Shown here one piece after another: positions 52,820 through 64,000 of a DNA stretch of 64,000 bases (position 1 is the first letter of the stretch; every line of letters begins with the position of its first letter). The position numbers and the translations under genes were made by a program. Source of the stretch: Telmatactis stephensoni. Lineage: Eukaryota; Cnidaria; Anthozoa; Actiniaria; Isophelliidae. The stretch is from the NCBI GenBank assembly GCA_029948255.1, contig JALIZF010001234.1:125744-189743 (forward strand). The letters are read 5' to 3'. Below the pieces are notes generated by a model. The model worked only from the letters and a program-made list of their open reading frames with translations, made no database searches and was not told where the DNA came from.

Positions 52820-54300
52820 GTAAACTCTTCTATCCCTCGTATCGCGGCGAGTTTTCAACGCCAGCGCTCATGGTGTTTACGCTTGATAAGGTCAAGTGAT
52901 GTGGGGGTCCGGCGACGCCCTTACACACCCCCTCTTTGATTTCCTCTAAACTCCCGAGTCAGTACAAATTGGCCAGTTTAAAAGTTCCTTGATACTGAGG
53001 TTAACATGGATGAAACAAAAGAAATGCGGGCTTATGAATGGCGGTTTCTTTTTAATCTTGCTAACCTCGATGTTCTAGAAAATTTCTAAACTTGCGAATT
53101 GTACATTTTCACGAACCCGCCAGAGAATGACCTAATTATAAACACAATAGACCCACCTGTGTTGACCTGCTTCACGGTTAACACTGTAATTACACAGCAG
53201 AAGATGTTGAACCGCAAACTAAACATTTTAAAATAATCACCAAATTGTAAAAGCAAAGTAATTTCCTTAGTGTTGCCTGACTCAGCGATTTGGAGACTTA
53301 ATTCCTCGCTTGGTGAGCGTCGTTTGGTTTGAGAACAAAACGGTCTTTGAACTTGCGGTTCAATGTAAACGGAAGTAAATTCTTGTGGTCTTTTGAAGGA
53401 CAAAGCAAGTTATGAAATATTGATGTTTCTCCTGCTCATTAGGCCGTGCCACAATTGTCAGGGATGAACTTCATGAAGCGAACCACTCAGCGCTAATTGA
53501 CAGATTGGGTACAAATCCTTTAATAGAACTCATGCGTTATTATGACATGAAGTAATATCGTTGCTCTTTAGAGATGATATGAGGGACAAACTTCATGCAG
53601 GAAACCACTCAATATTTGTTGCAAATTCTTAATAGAACTCGTGCATAAATTTGAAATGAAGTTAGATCATGACTCTTTAGTTCCGGGCGATGTTTATCAG
53701 GAGAAAGGGACTTGTCAGAAATTAGCAGGGAGAGAGGGGTGGGGCGGTGGAAAATGGGGGAAGGTCATAACTTTTTGAGCCCGTGAAAAGGGAAGGTCAC
53801 GAAAAAATGGGCAGTGAAAATAGGAATATTTTGCTATTTTAGGCCAAATCCCAGAGGAGGGCCAGGCAATTTCATTGCTATCGCTAGGGAGGTGCATATC
53901 ATCTCCATCGCTCAATTTAAAATCACCAGCCCACACCCCCCTAATTTCAAACAAGTCTCTAAACAAACCTTTTAAGCCATTTTATTACCACTATCCGGTT
54001 TGATTATTGAACCCAATCACGCAATTAGGTTCGATTGTATTGGATCGCACGATTTATCTCTAACAAAAGAAAATCTTCTATTGCGATTGTCCTTGACTAA
54101 GTTCGATTTATTAATCGAACCCAAAAGAGTTATAAAATTTATTAGTCAGCAATTCTTTTCGGCAAACATACTGACAAATATTTTAAATAATTGTACTTCC
54201 ATGTATAGCCAGAAAAGTGGTAGTATTCCTCCTACTTTTCCTACTTCTTTAGACCTCCAAGATCCTGGTTTGAAACCTGCGAATACATTACACACGTGAT
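52820..54300. other. Region without a recognised gene
   Basis: The minus frame 53086-53403 is open but resembles nothing I know. Twice, near 53465 and 53583, GGGA(T/C)(G/A)AACTTCATG...ACCACTCA-type sequence recurs, a weak repeat. Confidence 0.35.
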
Positions 54301-54312
54301 CACGCAATCTTT

Positions 54313-55095
54313 TTCAAAATGGTGGCAGAGGTGGGATGGAAAATTAACGACAAATTTTCTCCTTCAAAGCGGAAGTAATTTGAAGCGCTTTAACAACCAA
54401 CTTTTCTTGATCTTGCACTGCCATTCTTGTCTTCCTAGGCCAATTCCCAAGAGGGTGTTAGGCATTACAGATATCATGGAAGGTTTTTTTTCAAAATGGT
54501 TTAGAAATGCGATGGAAAATTATTCAAAACTGAATTAGTTGAAGCGCTTTAACATTTCTTAGCACTCTCCTTTTCCTGTCTCCCTAGGCCACCCCCCAAG
54601 GGGCTTTTATGCATACTACGAGTAGATCAGACGCATCACGGAAAGATTGTTTTCATCATAATGGTGGTAGAAGTGGGTCAGAAAATATCCGATAATTTCT
54701 CATTTTAAACTGAAGTAGTTGACAACCGAACATTTCTTCGTACTCCACTTATCCTGTCACCCTAGGCCAAACCCCCAAAAGGCGGTTACACAGATTATGA
54801 ATAGATAACTGACATCACGCAAAGTATTTTTCCCCAAAAAAATGGTGGTAGAAGTGGGATAGAAAATAACGACAATCTTTCTTATTCAAAACTGAATTAG
54901 TTGAAGCGCTTTAACATTTCTTAGCACTCTCCTTTTCCTGTCTCCCTAGGCCAACTACGCAAGGGGCTTTTATGCAGTCTGTGAATAGATTAGAGACATC
55001 ACGAAAGGATTTTTTCCAAAATGGTGGCAGATGTGGGATGCAAAATATCCGATAAGTTCTCCTTCAAAACTAAAGCATTTGAAGGGCTGATTTAA
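54313..55095. repeat. ~180-bp satellite-like tandem repeat, ~4.4 copies
   Basis: Units begin with a CAAAATGGTGGYAGANGTGGGAT block at about 54313, 54490, 54655, 54834 and 55017. Copies 2 and 4 are nearly identical over 70 bases (54524-54593 and 54886-54955), while copies 1 and 3 differ there. This gives a dimeric, higher-order pattern of about 362 bp. Confidence 0.8.
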
Positions 55096-55099
55096 CCGA

Positions 55100-57410
55100 T
55101 GTCTGCAAACAAAATGTATGATGTTGAAAGTTAAGAAAACATGTACCAAAAGTACTTAAACACAGTTTGTTTTCGCTGGAGGGGGTCTGCGGTTGCCGCT
55201 GCCATAAATAATGCTTACCGCTAGTGATTTTGGTGTGCCTGCTTGTAGTTTTTGATGTGATCACGGAAGAACATACCAGAAGAGTTTCGTTCTTTTATTT
55301 TGTTTTATTTATTTTTTGAGGTATTTTTCTTTAATATTCTGTATCTTTTGTTTTCTGTACGGTATGTTTATTACGTTTTGTTTCAGTTTATTTTGTTTAA
55401 TTGAATCAACTAATGGTTGCAACAACCAGGTTAAAACCACATGCGTGCATTACGTTGCGTGTCTCACATCTACCATGACAGTCGGTTGGTTTTGTTTTCA
55501 TTTCATTTGTTTTTTTGCCGATGTTGTCGTGTTAGATGTTTTCGTCTTTGTTTTACCTTCTTAGCTTGCATGTTTCTTCTCGTTTCTCGTTTCTTCTCAT
55601 TTCTCGTTTCTCATTTCTCGTTTCTTCACATCTCTCATTTCTTTCCAATTTCTCGTTTCCTCCTATTTCTCGTTTCCTCGCATTTATCGTTTCAATGCAC
55701 CAGATAATTCGGTCATTCCTCCAAACTGCCTTTTCTACTTCTTTAACTTTTTTGGTTTGGCCTTCGGTTGTGTTTGCTTGAATTCTTGTTTCTTGACATT
55801 CAATTTTCACCCCTTCAACTCTTTTCATTTAATGCACCAGAGAAATAAATAATTCCTCTTTGCCTTTTCTATTCCTTTCATCCGTAGTCCATTTACTCAC
55901 ACTTTTCCCACTTACCGTTCATCCGTTGTCAATTTCCGTTAAATCTATTTTTATTCAATTCAAACAAGAAATTGCATCACGTCTTTGTTTTATTACGTAT
56001 TGGAGTAGTTTCCGCGTCTATTTTTGAGCTCTTAAGGACTATTTTTAGACTTATTTTACCCTTCAAATAGAATAGAATCTGATCAACACGAGGCTTTCCT
56101 GTGATTTAAAGAACACAAAGTATCATTTGCATGCTTGTTTGATCAACTGTTCTAGAATGTCTGGCGGTCACGCAAAGGTTGTATTGAAGTTGTTTTTGTC
56201 GTGAATTTAGTCGCGGAAATGCAAAATAATTCGTTGGTTTGTCTTTGTTGTTCGTTTTCTTTGTTATGCATTCATGATTCGCTCACTCATTCATTCGCTT
56301 ATTCATTCGTTCATTTGTTCATTCATTCATTTGATCTTTTCTTTGTTCATTTATTTCTTCATCTATCTGTCCGTTCTTTCGTTCTTTCATTCCTTTGTGC
56401 ACTTATTCATTCATTCATTCGTTCATTTAGTTGAGCATTCGTATTCATTCATTTTTTTCTATTATTCATTTATTTATTTATTCACTCGAGCATTGATATG
56501 TACCCGTCCTTTCGTTTCTTCGCTTGCTGGGCAAGTACATATCTCTTTCTTCAATTATTTATCTAATCAATTGGTCACTATCTACTCATGTTTTCAATTA
56601 TGAACGCTAAAACAACCCCAGCTTTGTAGTGGTGCTGTCTTCAAATTGCAACATTGCGAGCTACCGACTTTAAACCAAGTCAAATTTATTACTAACAAAA
56701 AGTAGAATTAAAACACACTAATTCGGTTGATGTATTGAAATGCGCTGAAAGTGTAAGGTCGTACTTGATAGATGCCTAGTTTGAACTGTTAATTAGTTAT
56801 TAAATTTAGAAAACACAGAATTAACCATGGAAACTTTCTGCACGAAATATTTCGAGACTGCGAAAATTTGTTCCATTTAGTTCATTTATTTTATTTTATT
56901 TTATTTTATTTTATTTTATTTTATTTTATTTTATTTTATTTTATTTTATTTTATTTCATTTCATTCTATTGTATTTTATTTTAAAAGTATATATTATATT
57001 TATCCTATTTTATTTTAAAAGTATATTAAGAAAGAAAAAAAAATGTGGGAATATTAAATGAAAACAGTTCAGAAATAAAATGTCCTAGGTGATAGTATTG
57101 ATTTTTTTTAGAAAAATTGAAATCTTTAAGAGCAAAAAATTGTGAATTATTTTTCACAGAAGTTCAATATCTTTATAAACTCAAAAAAGCTTCAACTTTG
57201 TCATTTCATTACTTAAGTTGAATTTAGAATTGCTTTAAAAATTGAATAATTTTTTTTTCGCCTTTGTTACCGCCATTCAAATTATTTTCACAAAATTTAA
57301 ATTTTAAGAGGATTTTTTGTTTTCTTTCAGTATTTTCTTATGTTTTATTTCAAACCCGAGAACGTTTTGTTCTCCTATAATTTCATTATTATGAAACGAC
57401 ATTCACCAGC
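55100..57410. repeat. Low-complexity and non-coding DNA
   Basis: TTTCTCGTTTCT-rich sequence (55570-55695), (ATTC)n-rich DNA (56275-56500) and a (TTTTA)n array (56884-56960). No gene is supported. Confidence 0.7.
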
Positions 57411-57439
57411 GTTGCTAGAGCAACCGTAACCATGACAAC
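57411..57439. promoter_or_regulatory. Paired X-box-like sites upstream of the PDZ gene
   Basis: GTTGCTAGAGCAAC (57411-57424) is a full X-box match, and GTAACCATGACAAC (57426-57439) has one mismatch. Both lie about 770 bases before the ATG at 58198. A perfect GTTACCATGGCAAC is at 60723-60736. Confidence 0.4.
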
Positions 57440-57815
57440 AATTCATTCATGGATTATGCGTCACCAGCGCCTAAAAATAGTGTTGTTTTCGCCAGATTTT
57501 TTATGTCGCTTGACGAGTTTACGATCTCCCAATAAAAACAGTGCTGAGTTTATAACAAGCTTGTGCAAATTTCTACTGTTTCATTCTGAGTTTCTTTTGT
57601 TTCTTTTTAAAGATAAACACAAAACTAAGGATTAAGAGTCTTTTCGATAGAAATTGGCTTTGTACAGCGAAAACAATACGAAAATTAATGAACTACAAAC
57701 ACAGAAAGATGGAAGATTGATAGTGTGTTATGAGTGAAAAAAGGCGCTTAAGTTGGACCATTTGGAAGATAAATTCAAGCGAAAAACTCGAGCAATACTT
57801 TGAGTGGGCTTTTGG

Positions 57816-57824
57816 TATATAAAA
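57816..57824 (+). promoter_or_regulatory. Possible TATA box
   Basis: TATATAAAAG lies about 380 bases upstream of the PDZ gene's ATG. The position is plausible for a promoter, but no other core element confirms it. Confidence 0.3.
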
Positions 57825-58197
57825 GACTTTTAGTTGGTTATAAAGGCAAATATAACCGAGTTATTGCAAGAGCGACAAGTCTAGAGTCGGGAAGAGTTTG
57901 TTATTTCCTCCAAACTATTTATATATCGCTTTTGTAAGTCTGCTTTCATTCAAAGTGTCCATTGGCTCTTTTATGCAAATCGATCTGCGATTGATTATAT
58001 TTGTGGCGAGTTCTTGATTGACTGGAAGCCATTCAATTGCACCTGCTCCAGCGGGCTGAAACCTGATTGGTTGGTCCGTACAATGTTCCTTAATTGCTCC
58101 CAAAAACTATCAACCTCAATATTCCACCAAAATGGCGGACAGCGAGTATAGTAGATCGTACGAAGAAGGAACTTTATGGTTTTACTAGAGCAAAAAT

Positions 58198-59316
58198 ATG
58201 GCTGAGGGGAAGGGATCTTCCTTGGGGGTTTATTCATCTTCAAATGGAAACACAAGATCGGGACGAAGTCGGCATTCCGAGGAGAGAGAAGAGTTAATTC
58301 AGCAACTTCGACGATTCAGTAGTGTTTCACAAGAAGATTTTGACAAGATGCGAATGGCTGAAAAAGAAGACGATTTTTTTGCACTGCGTAAAGCAACAGA
58401 CATTACAGATCCAGACACTAAAGGAGACCCGTGTCCGCCACTTCCTATAAAATTAATCCACGGCTCTTTCAGGCATATTCTAGGGGTTCGTGAAGCTTGC
58501 TCAAAACAAGGGACTTTTCTCCAGAGAACAATTGAACTTAAACGAAAACCCGGAGAATCTTTAGGATTTTATATTCGACAAGGTGATGGTTGGGAGCGAG
58601 AAGATGGAATTTTCGTCTCACGAGTTGTACTAGGAACAGATGTGGATGTCTTTGAATTACTTCGAGTTGGAGATGAGATCGTTCGTGTAAACAATGTTGA
58701 TGTACGAGCCATGGGGATTGAGGATGTCAGTGCATTAATGCAGATGACACGAAGGTTGATTCTAGCTGTCAAAGTTTTAACGCCGGTCTCGTCTCGCAAG
58801 TTGGCTCTCAAAGATGGCTCGATGTCGAGCCTTAGGTCTTCTATCAAAAGCTCGCGTTCGGAGTCGTTAACTGGCTCAACGTCGTCCCTTGAAAGATCAT
58901 CCGGGAGAACTCCTCCAAATCGTAGGGTAAGCGCAGGCGGACGGCTAGGACCCGAGCCTATGAATCATTATAAAGTTGCAAATCTAGTCATTGGAAGAAA
59001 TAAGGATGCCATTCATTCAGGCGGAATGGCCCAAGGACTTGCAGTCCAAAATCAGGTCGGGGGAACTCCACCGAAGGGAGCATCTCGCCGCAGCTCCAAA
59101 TCTCCAGTAATAGGCAAACGAGCTTTATCACCGATAAGAGAGTCGTCCACAGACTTAAACTCTGATCTAGATGGAGGACAGCCGCGCACTAGCAGAGCTG
59201 CAAGTGTAGTAAGCTGGTCGGATCAATTTTATGGTTACGGAGGCTCCACCAGTCCTGTTAAACATAGACCAAATGATCGAAGACGATCAGAGGCTTCTGG
59301 ATCTCGGCCGAGGTGA
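58198..59316 (+). CDS. PDZ-domain protein, probable first coding exon of a Syd-1/RhoGAP100F-like gene
   Basis: A 372-codon frame. Residues 1-100 are charged and low in structure. Residues about 110-195 form one PDZ domain: carboxylate-binding loop 'SLGFYI' (121-126), 'GIFVSRV' (137-143), and 'LLRVGDEIVRVNNVDV' (154-169) before the alpha-B helix. Residues 196-372 are Ser/Arg-rich and disordered, with several RxxS and SP sites. The PDZ resembles that of invertebrate Syd-1/RhoGAP100F (PDZ-C2-RhoGAP, presynaptic assembly), but I could not align it, so the name is tentative. The last codons contain CCGAG/GTGAGA, a strong splice donor, with exon end at 59312. The true protein probably continues past the window and the apparent stop is intronic. 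An upstream ATG (58134) opens an 18-codon uORF. Confidence 0.75.
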   Translation: MAEGKGSSLGVYSSSNGNTRSGRSRHSEEREELIQQLRRFSSVSQEDFDKMRMAEKEDDFFALRKATDITDPDTKGDPCPPLPIKLIHGSFRHILGVREACSKQGTFLQRTIELKRKPGESLGFYIRQGDGWEREDGIFVSRVVLGTDVDVFELLRVGDEIVRVNNVDVRAMGIEDVSALMQMTRRLILAVKVLTPVSSRKLALKDGSMSSLRSSIKSSRSESLTGSTSSLERSSGRTPPNRRVSAGGRLGPEPMNHYKVANLVIGRNKDAIHSGGMAQGLAVQNQVGGTPPKGASRRSSKSPVIGKRALSPIRESSTDLNSDLDGGQPRTSRAASVVSWSDQFYGYGGSTSPVKHRPNDRRRSEASGSRPR

Positions 59317-61190
59317 GATCAAGGCTGAACTAGAGTGCACTGCAAATTTATTAACTCATCGTTAAATTAGAGGAAAATTTTGCAATTTGAAGTGTGGATA
59401 ATGCCTTAGTGAAATTTGTTTATAAAGTTTCACAAACCGTCCTGGAGTTTGGAATCCTATGCAATTGGGAGATGATGTTTGGAGTTGTACACAAAATGTG
59501 CTGAATCGTAGGATTTGCAGCAGAAATTCGTGGTATATTTTGGGCACTGTAAAAAGGAGACTTGGCCGGTGATATCGGCGATATCTTTCTACTCTAAACT
59601 TTACCTCCAATTCGATTAGGCGAATCTCTTTGAAGGTATTATAGAAAATGAATGGATAAGCCAGCCGTTTGAATATTGTATGCAGTAACTAAGATGGAAA
59701 AATAGCACATTTGCGAGCGGATTTTAGGAGATTCGTGGCTACAAAAGACTTGATAAAACACTATAAATACTGAAAATATCCCACAGTCAGAGAAACACTC
59801 GATGTTTTTCAATCATTCATGTTTTTATGATTCTGTGTTCTGTTTTTGCCAGCCTGGATATCTGAATTTGAAACGGCTTTGTAAGTAGAATTTTTGGAGG
59901 AATTTTCCAATAGCTTCTCGCGTTGTATTTGAAGACATAACTTTCATGTAAGAAAACGAAAAAATTATCATGAAGTAAAAAGCTGTCTTTGGAGAAATTG
60001 GTCGTGGTCGTCTTTGCTTATGTTGTGGAACCAATGATTAGACCTGAAGTAACTTGTAGGTTGGAACTCACTAATTTGAAAATTTGAAAACCTTATCGCA
60101 TTTTATTGAGGTTCTACCTCTCAGGGAGTGAAAATACCTTCCAAAAAAGCTTTAAATTCACTGCATTTTAGCTAAGACAATTCCCAGACGAACGAATTCA
60201 ACTTTGGAAGAAAAACTAGAATTTGCAATGAAGCCTTTGTATTTCAAGGGATGTTTCTGTGAGGAAAAATTGTTCCTTTGTTTGATTGAAAATTTCATCA
60301 AAGTGTTTGATTATTCATTGCTTTTCCCTCCAAGCCAACTCGTATTTTGTTGAAATTTTGGGATCAAAGCAACGAGACCTCAGTACAAAGACATAGCATT
60401 AAATATTAATAGTGTACGCTCATGACGAAGAATGTCTTGTTTACCGTTCTTATTTGTTCCTTAAATAACTTTGTCCAACGAGTGAAACAAGCTTCCGTCT
60501 CGCTTTTTCAACTTACAACTTTATTTTCGCTTTTCCGGTGAAAAAGGACAAAAAAATAAAGTTCCCTCTTTGATATTTCGGTGCTAATAAATTCCACGGT
60601 CACCTGCAAGCTTTTAACCGCAAAGTATTTGCTCTGAAAGGTAATAATAGAAAAAAAATCCACTATAGTGGTCACGGGAGAAGAAAAGCCCTTCTACCAA
60701 AAGGCGGGAAGTAAACACACTCGTTACCATGGCAACCAAACAGCCCTAAAACCAAATTCCTAAAGAACTTCGACGCAAGAAATTCGAAACCGAATTGAAG
60801 TTAATTCCACGCTCATTTAGCTTGTTGATATTCAAAGTTTATGTTGAGGGTTCTTGGAAATTCATTGTTGGGTGTTTTTTCGCAAAGCTGCATATGCTAG
60901 TTGGTATAAATATTTGATGAGTTTTGAACAGCTCCGATCGATATCAAATCATTGCTGGTTATCTCCAAGTCTGATTTAGCGTAATTATAATACACACAAA
61001 GCCTTCAAACAGTGCTTATTGTTATACTTCTTCTGCCGTTAAGACGAAAAGCCATGAATATATGTCCTAAGACTTTGATTTTTTTGTCGATAAGAAATGA
61101 AAAACGGAAAATATTCGAATTATTGGAAAAATTTAGAAAAAGCCTCTGTTTTGCGCGCTTATTGAGACGCTCGAACGGATAAGAGCGTTC
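59317..61190. other. Non-coding stretch, probably intron of the PDZ gene
   Basis: No gene or clear repeat; AT-rich. A perfect X-box is at 60723-60736. Confidence 0.45.
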
Positions 61191-61194
61191 GTAT

Positions 61195-61655
61195 TATTGA
61201 GGTTTCTGTATTATGGAGTGTTTGTATTACAGAGGTTTCTGTAGTGGATGTACTGTCGTCAGTATTATAGGTCTGTATCATAAAGGTTTCTGTATTATAG
61301 AAGTGTTTGTATTACACAGGTTTCTGCACTGAGAAGTGTTTGTATTATAAAAAGTATAGAGTTTGTATAATAGAGGTGTTTGTATTATAGAGGTGTCTGT
61401 ATTCTAGAAGTGTCTGTGTTATAGAGGTGCCTGTATTCTAGAAGTGTCTGTATTCCAGAGGTGACTGTATTATAGAAGTGCCTATTTTGGAGATGTTTGT
61501 ATTATAGAGGTGTCTGTTTTATAGAGGTGTCTGTATTATAGAAGTGTCTGTATTCTAGAAGTGTCTGTGTTATAGAGGTGCCTGTATTCTAGAAGTGTCT
61601 GCATTCTAGAGGTGACTGTATTCTAGAAGTGCCTATTTTGGAGATGTTTGTATTA
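61195..61655. repeat. ~20-bp tandem repeat, over 20 units
   Basis: Units of the type GTATTATAGAGGTGTCT vary at several bases. A block around 61377-61497 is repeated at 61500-61630 as a longer period. Confidence 0.85.
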
Positions 61656-61966
61656 TATATTCAGGCCCTCCATATATACCATAAAAAAACTTCCAATGTT
61701 TTAGTCAAATGTGACTAGGTTATAAATACTCTACAATACCATAATGGCCTAGTAAGTGGTGACCTTTCAGACAAAATCCAATCAGTTCAGCATACCAACC
61801 GATGTTAGTCTAGCTTGAATGGATTATAGAGTTTGTCTAGACAGTTTTACCTAAAGGTGTTTATAATGTTTGAGTGTTTATCATCTATAAGATGGCACTT
61901 CTAGCCGATAATAACGGCAAAGTACATCATTCTGAAATCTCTCTTAATACATCTCCTTAAGGCCTG

Positions 61967-62165
61967 GAACCTTCATAATACGGACAAGTCTATCTCCGTA
62001 AGGAAACCTTCATAATACGGACAAGTCTATCTCCGTAAGGAAACCTTCATAATACGGACAAGTCTATCTCCCTATGGAAACCTTCATAATACGGACAAGT
62101 CTGTCTCCCTATGGAAACCTTCATAATACGGACAAGTCTGTCTCCGTAAGGAAACCTTCATAATA
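61967..62165. repeat. 37-38-bp tandem repeat, 5 copies
   Basis: The unit contains CTTCATAATACGGACAAGTC then TCTCCGTAAGGAAAC. Copies differ only by A/G in TCTATCTCC or TCTGTCTCC and by GTAAGG or CTATGG. Confidence 0.9.
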
Positions 62166-62632
62166 CAGACAATTATGGACAGGAACCTTTATGCATGACA
62201 CGGGGACCATTATGACAGACAGGTCTGCTTTTATAGAACCTCTAATAGTGATGTGACATGTCTCTATTGTCCTTAAGGATAGTTCTATAATAGACAGGTC
62301 TCTGTGCCTTGCATGTCAAATCTTTCTACTGGTGAAACCCCTATATTACTGACACATTTTCATCGCAAAGATGTTGAAAGTTTGTAGTAATGATCACGAC
62401 ACGATGGATATTCCGTTGATCATCTAAAACATTTGACTGATGAACTCCTGCCCATTAGCAGTTTTTGTAGAGTACTTGTTAAAGGGTCATGCGACACCCA
62501 AACAGAGGGGAAAAGATGCTGCCCACAAAAATTTAGTGTATGAACCTTCGTGTCTTCTTGAAAATGGTTTAATTGTTACAAGTTACTGATGATGGTGATG
62601 ATAATGATGAGTAATGATGATGATTTGAGTGA

Positions 62633-62820
62633 TGACGTATTGCTCGTTTTGAGTGATGACGTCATGAATTTCATAATTCGTAGTTGTGTCTACAAATGAC
62701 GTCATTTATGACCTCAGCCGAGGACAATAATGTTGGCATCATTTTGTGACGTCACAACCGATGACAGTGACGTCATTTTTGGATTGTGAGGCCACGGTCA
62801 TTCTGACTAGCGATGACGTG
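62633..62820. promoter_or_regulatory. CRE/ATF site cluster
   Basis: Perfect TGACGTCA palindromes lie at 62657-62664, 62697-62704, 62747-62754 and 62768-62775, with half-sites TGACGTAT (62633) and TGACGTGA (62814). CREB/ATF proteins bind this motif. The cluster would lie in intron 1 of the PDZ gene if that gene continues. Confidence 0.55.
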
Positions 62821-63184
62821 ATTAACGTTTAATATCATTTGTGTGGTTCGATAATACATTTCGATGTGATTTTGGGTTTGGGCACTTTTTTGAGTCATCT
62901 GTCCCTCTTATTCCGTCCATAAGTTTGTATCATCTTCCGTTCTCGTTGATATCTCATCTCCCGCTGCCTCGCCCCTGGAATTCTTTATCAGCCCAAAAGA
63001 TACTGTGATAACGGGTAGTGTATCTGTGGTAGGATTAAAAAGCTAGTCCCACACACATGCTCCATATATGGACAAAGGTGTAGGAGCCTGATATAACACA
63101 GCAGGATAGCACCGTGTGGTCGATATTGGGATTATGGACTTCCGGTATTCACCCTCGCAATTTGGACCGCAAAAAGGGCGGGAG

Positions 63185-63410
63185 TAAAAACTTGCTGATT
63201 TCATTCGGAATTCTTGATCACAGGAGGATAAACTTGTTGATTTCAATTGAGAATTCTTGATCACAAGAGGATAAACCCTTATTGATTTCATTGGAGAATT
63301 GTTAATTGCGGAAGGATAAACGTGTTGATTTCATTCGATAATTCTTGATCGAGGAAGGATAAACGTTGATTTTATTCGAGAATTCTTGATCAAAGCAGAT
63401 AAATGGAGAG
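63185..63410. repeat. ~44-bp degenerate tandem repeat, 5 copies
   Basis: Units share TTGATTTCATTCGAGAATTC, TTGATCA and GGATAAAC. Each contains TGATCA-like palindromes. Confidence 0.75.
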
Positions 63411-64000
63411 TGCTATGTGAACCACGTGGGTGGTTGTTGCAGATTTCATTCATACTAGATTTTTTAATCGAGAAAAAAAAATGTGTAAGTAATCTATTTG
63501 GAGATTTCAGGTGTTTGCAGCATTTAGATATTCGGCCCACTTAATATATTCTGGAACACTTGATCAACAAAACATATCCAGCTTTTCAGAGCAAAATAAT
63601 GTAGGTTTCATCCTAGATTAGAACAATCAGTTGCGAGTCTCTTCACGTACTTTTTGTATTTATTTATAGATAACATATCTGATATTTGAAAGACGATTTG
63701 TTATTCCGAAACATATTCGAGTCGAATACTTGATCACCAGCTTGACTAGATCACAACAACACCGCGTGGAGGATGACCTTATGTAGTAAATTTCAAATTT
63801 CATTTTTGGATCACAAATTAAGATTCGCCTACTTGTAAAATCAACAAAAATATCAATAAAATGGAAATCTCACAGAATTACTTTTGAGGGCAAGAACTGC
63901 AGCTCAGTTAGCATTACAATGGCCAAGACGGAAACTTTCAGTTGTTGCAAGTACACTTTAGGCCCATTCTGCATACGGCGTATTTTTCATGATAATTGCT
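63411..64000. other. Non-coding stretch
   Basis: No gene or clear repeat is recognised up to the window end. Confidence 0.4.

Noticed and set aside
53086..53403. 105-codon minus-strand frame as an exon upstream of the 52443 exon
   Set aside because: No matching splice donor in phase and no recognisable domain could be found.

Overview
This is a eukaryotic window from an intron-rich, repeat-dense genome. Genes carry many short exons and introns of 0.1-3 kb. Intergenic DNA is full of foldback/MITE-like elements, tRNA-derived SINEs, decayed non-LTR retrotransposons and microsatellites. The gene set (DDB1, arylsulfatase B-type sulfatase, LicD/fukutin-type protein, PDZ protein) is metazoan. Protein divergence from vertebrates together with the repeat style fits a marine invertebrate; an anthozoan cnidarian (coral or anemone) is my best guess. 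That is inference, not proof.

Layout. 1-12.4 kb is a transposon graveyard: a foldback element with a LINE fragment inside it, a 1.65-kb giant palindrome, a CR1/L2-like LINE broken by two DNA elements, a hexanucleotide array and several MITEs. 12.46-13.50 kb (minus) is an intronless LicD-family gene. 13.5-21.7 kb holds no host gene but carries nested MITEs and a second, 5'-truncated LINE. 21.76-28.18 kb (plus) is an 8-exon arylsulfatase B/I/J-type gene (510 aa) with a GC-AG intron and, in intron 2, a ~50-copy G-rich 16-bp minisatellite. 30.61-50.76 kb (plus) is a complete 29-exon DDB1 gene (1146 aa), reconstructed exon by exon in phase; its penultimate intron is an AT-AC, U12-type intron. 52.4-52.7 kb (minus) has a possible terminal exon with a ubiquitin-like look. 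54.3-55.1 kb and 61.2-63.4 kb are tandem arrays. 58.20-59.31 kb (plus) is a long coding exon with a PDZ domain, probably the first exon of a Syd-1/RhoGAP100F-like gene running past the window.

The genes are separate units with no operon-like link. DDB1 is the CUL4 ubiquitin-ligase adaptor and UV-damage factor in nucleus and cytoplasm. The sulfatase is a secreted or lysosomal hydrolase. The LicD protein is a probable Golgi type II membrane enzyme. The PDZ protein is a probable cytoplasmic or synaptic scaffold. Most of the novelty lies in DDB1's minor-spliceosome intron and in the transposable elements, several of which can be delimited to the base by target-site duplications or by comparison with empty copies inside the same window.
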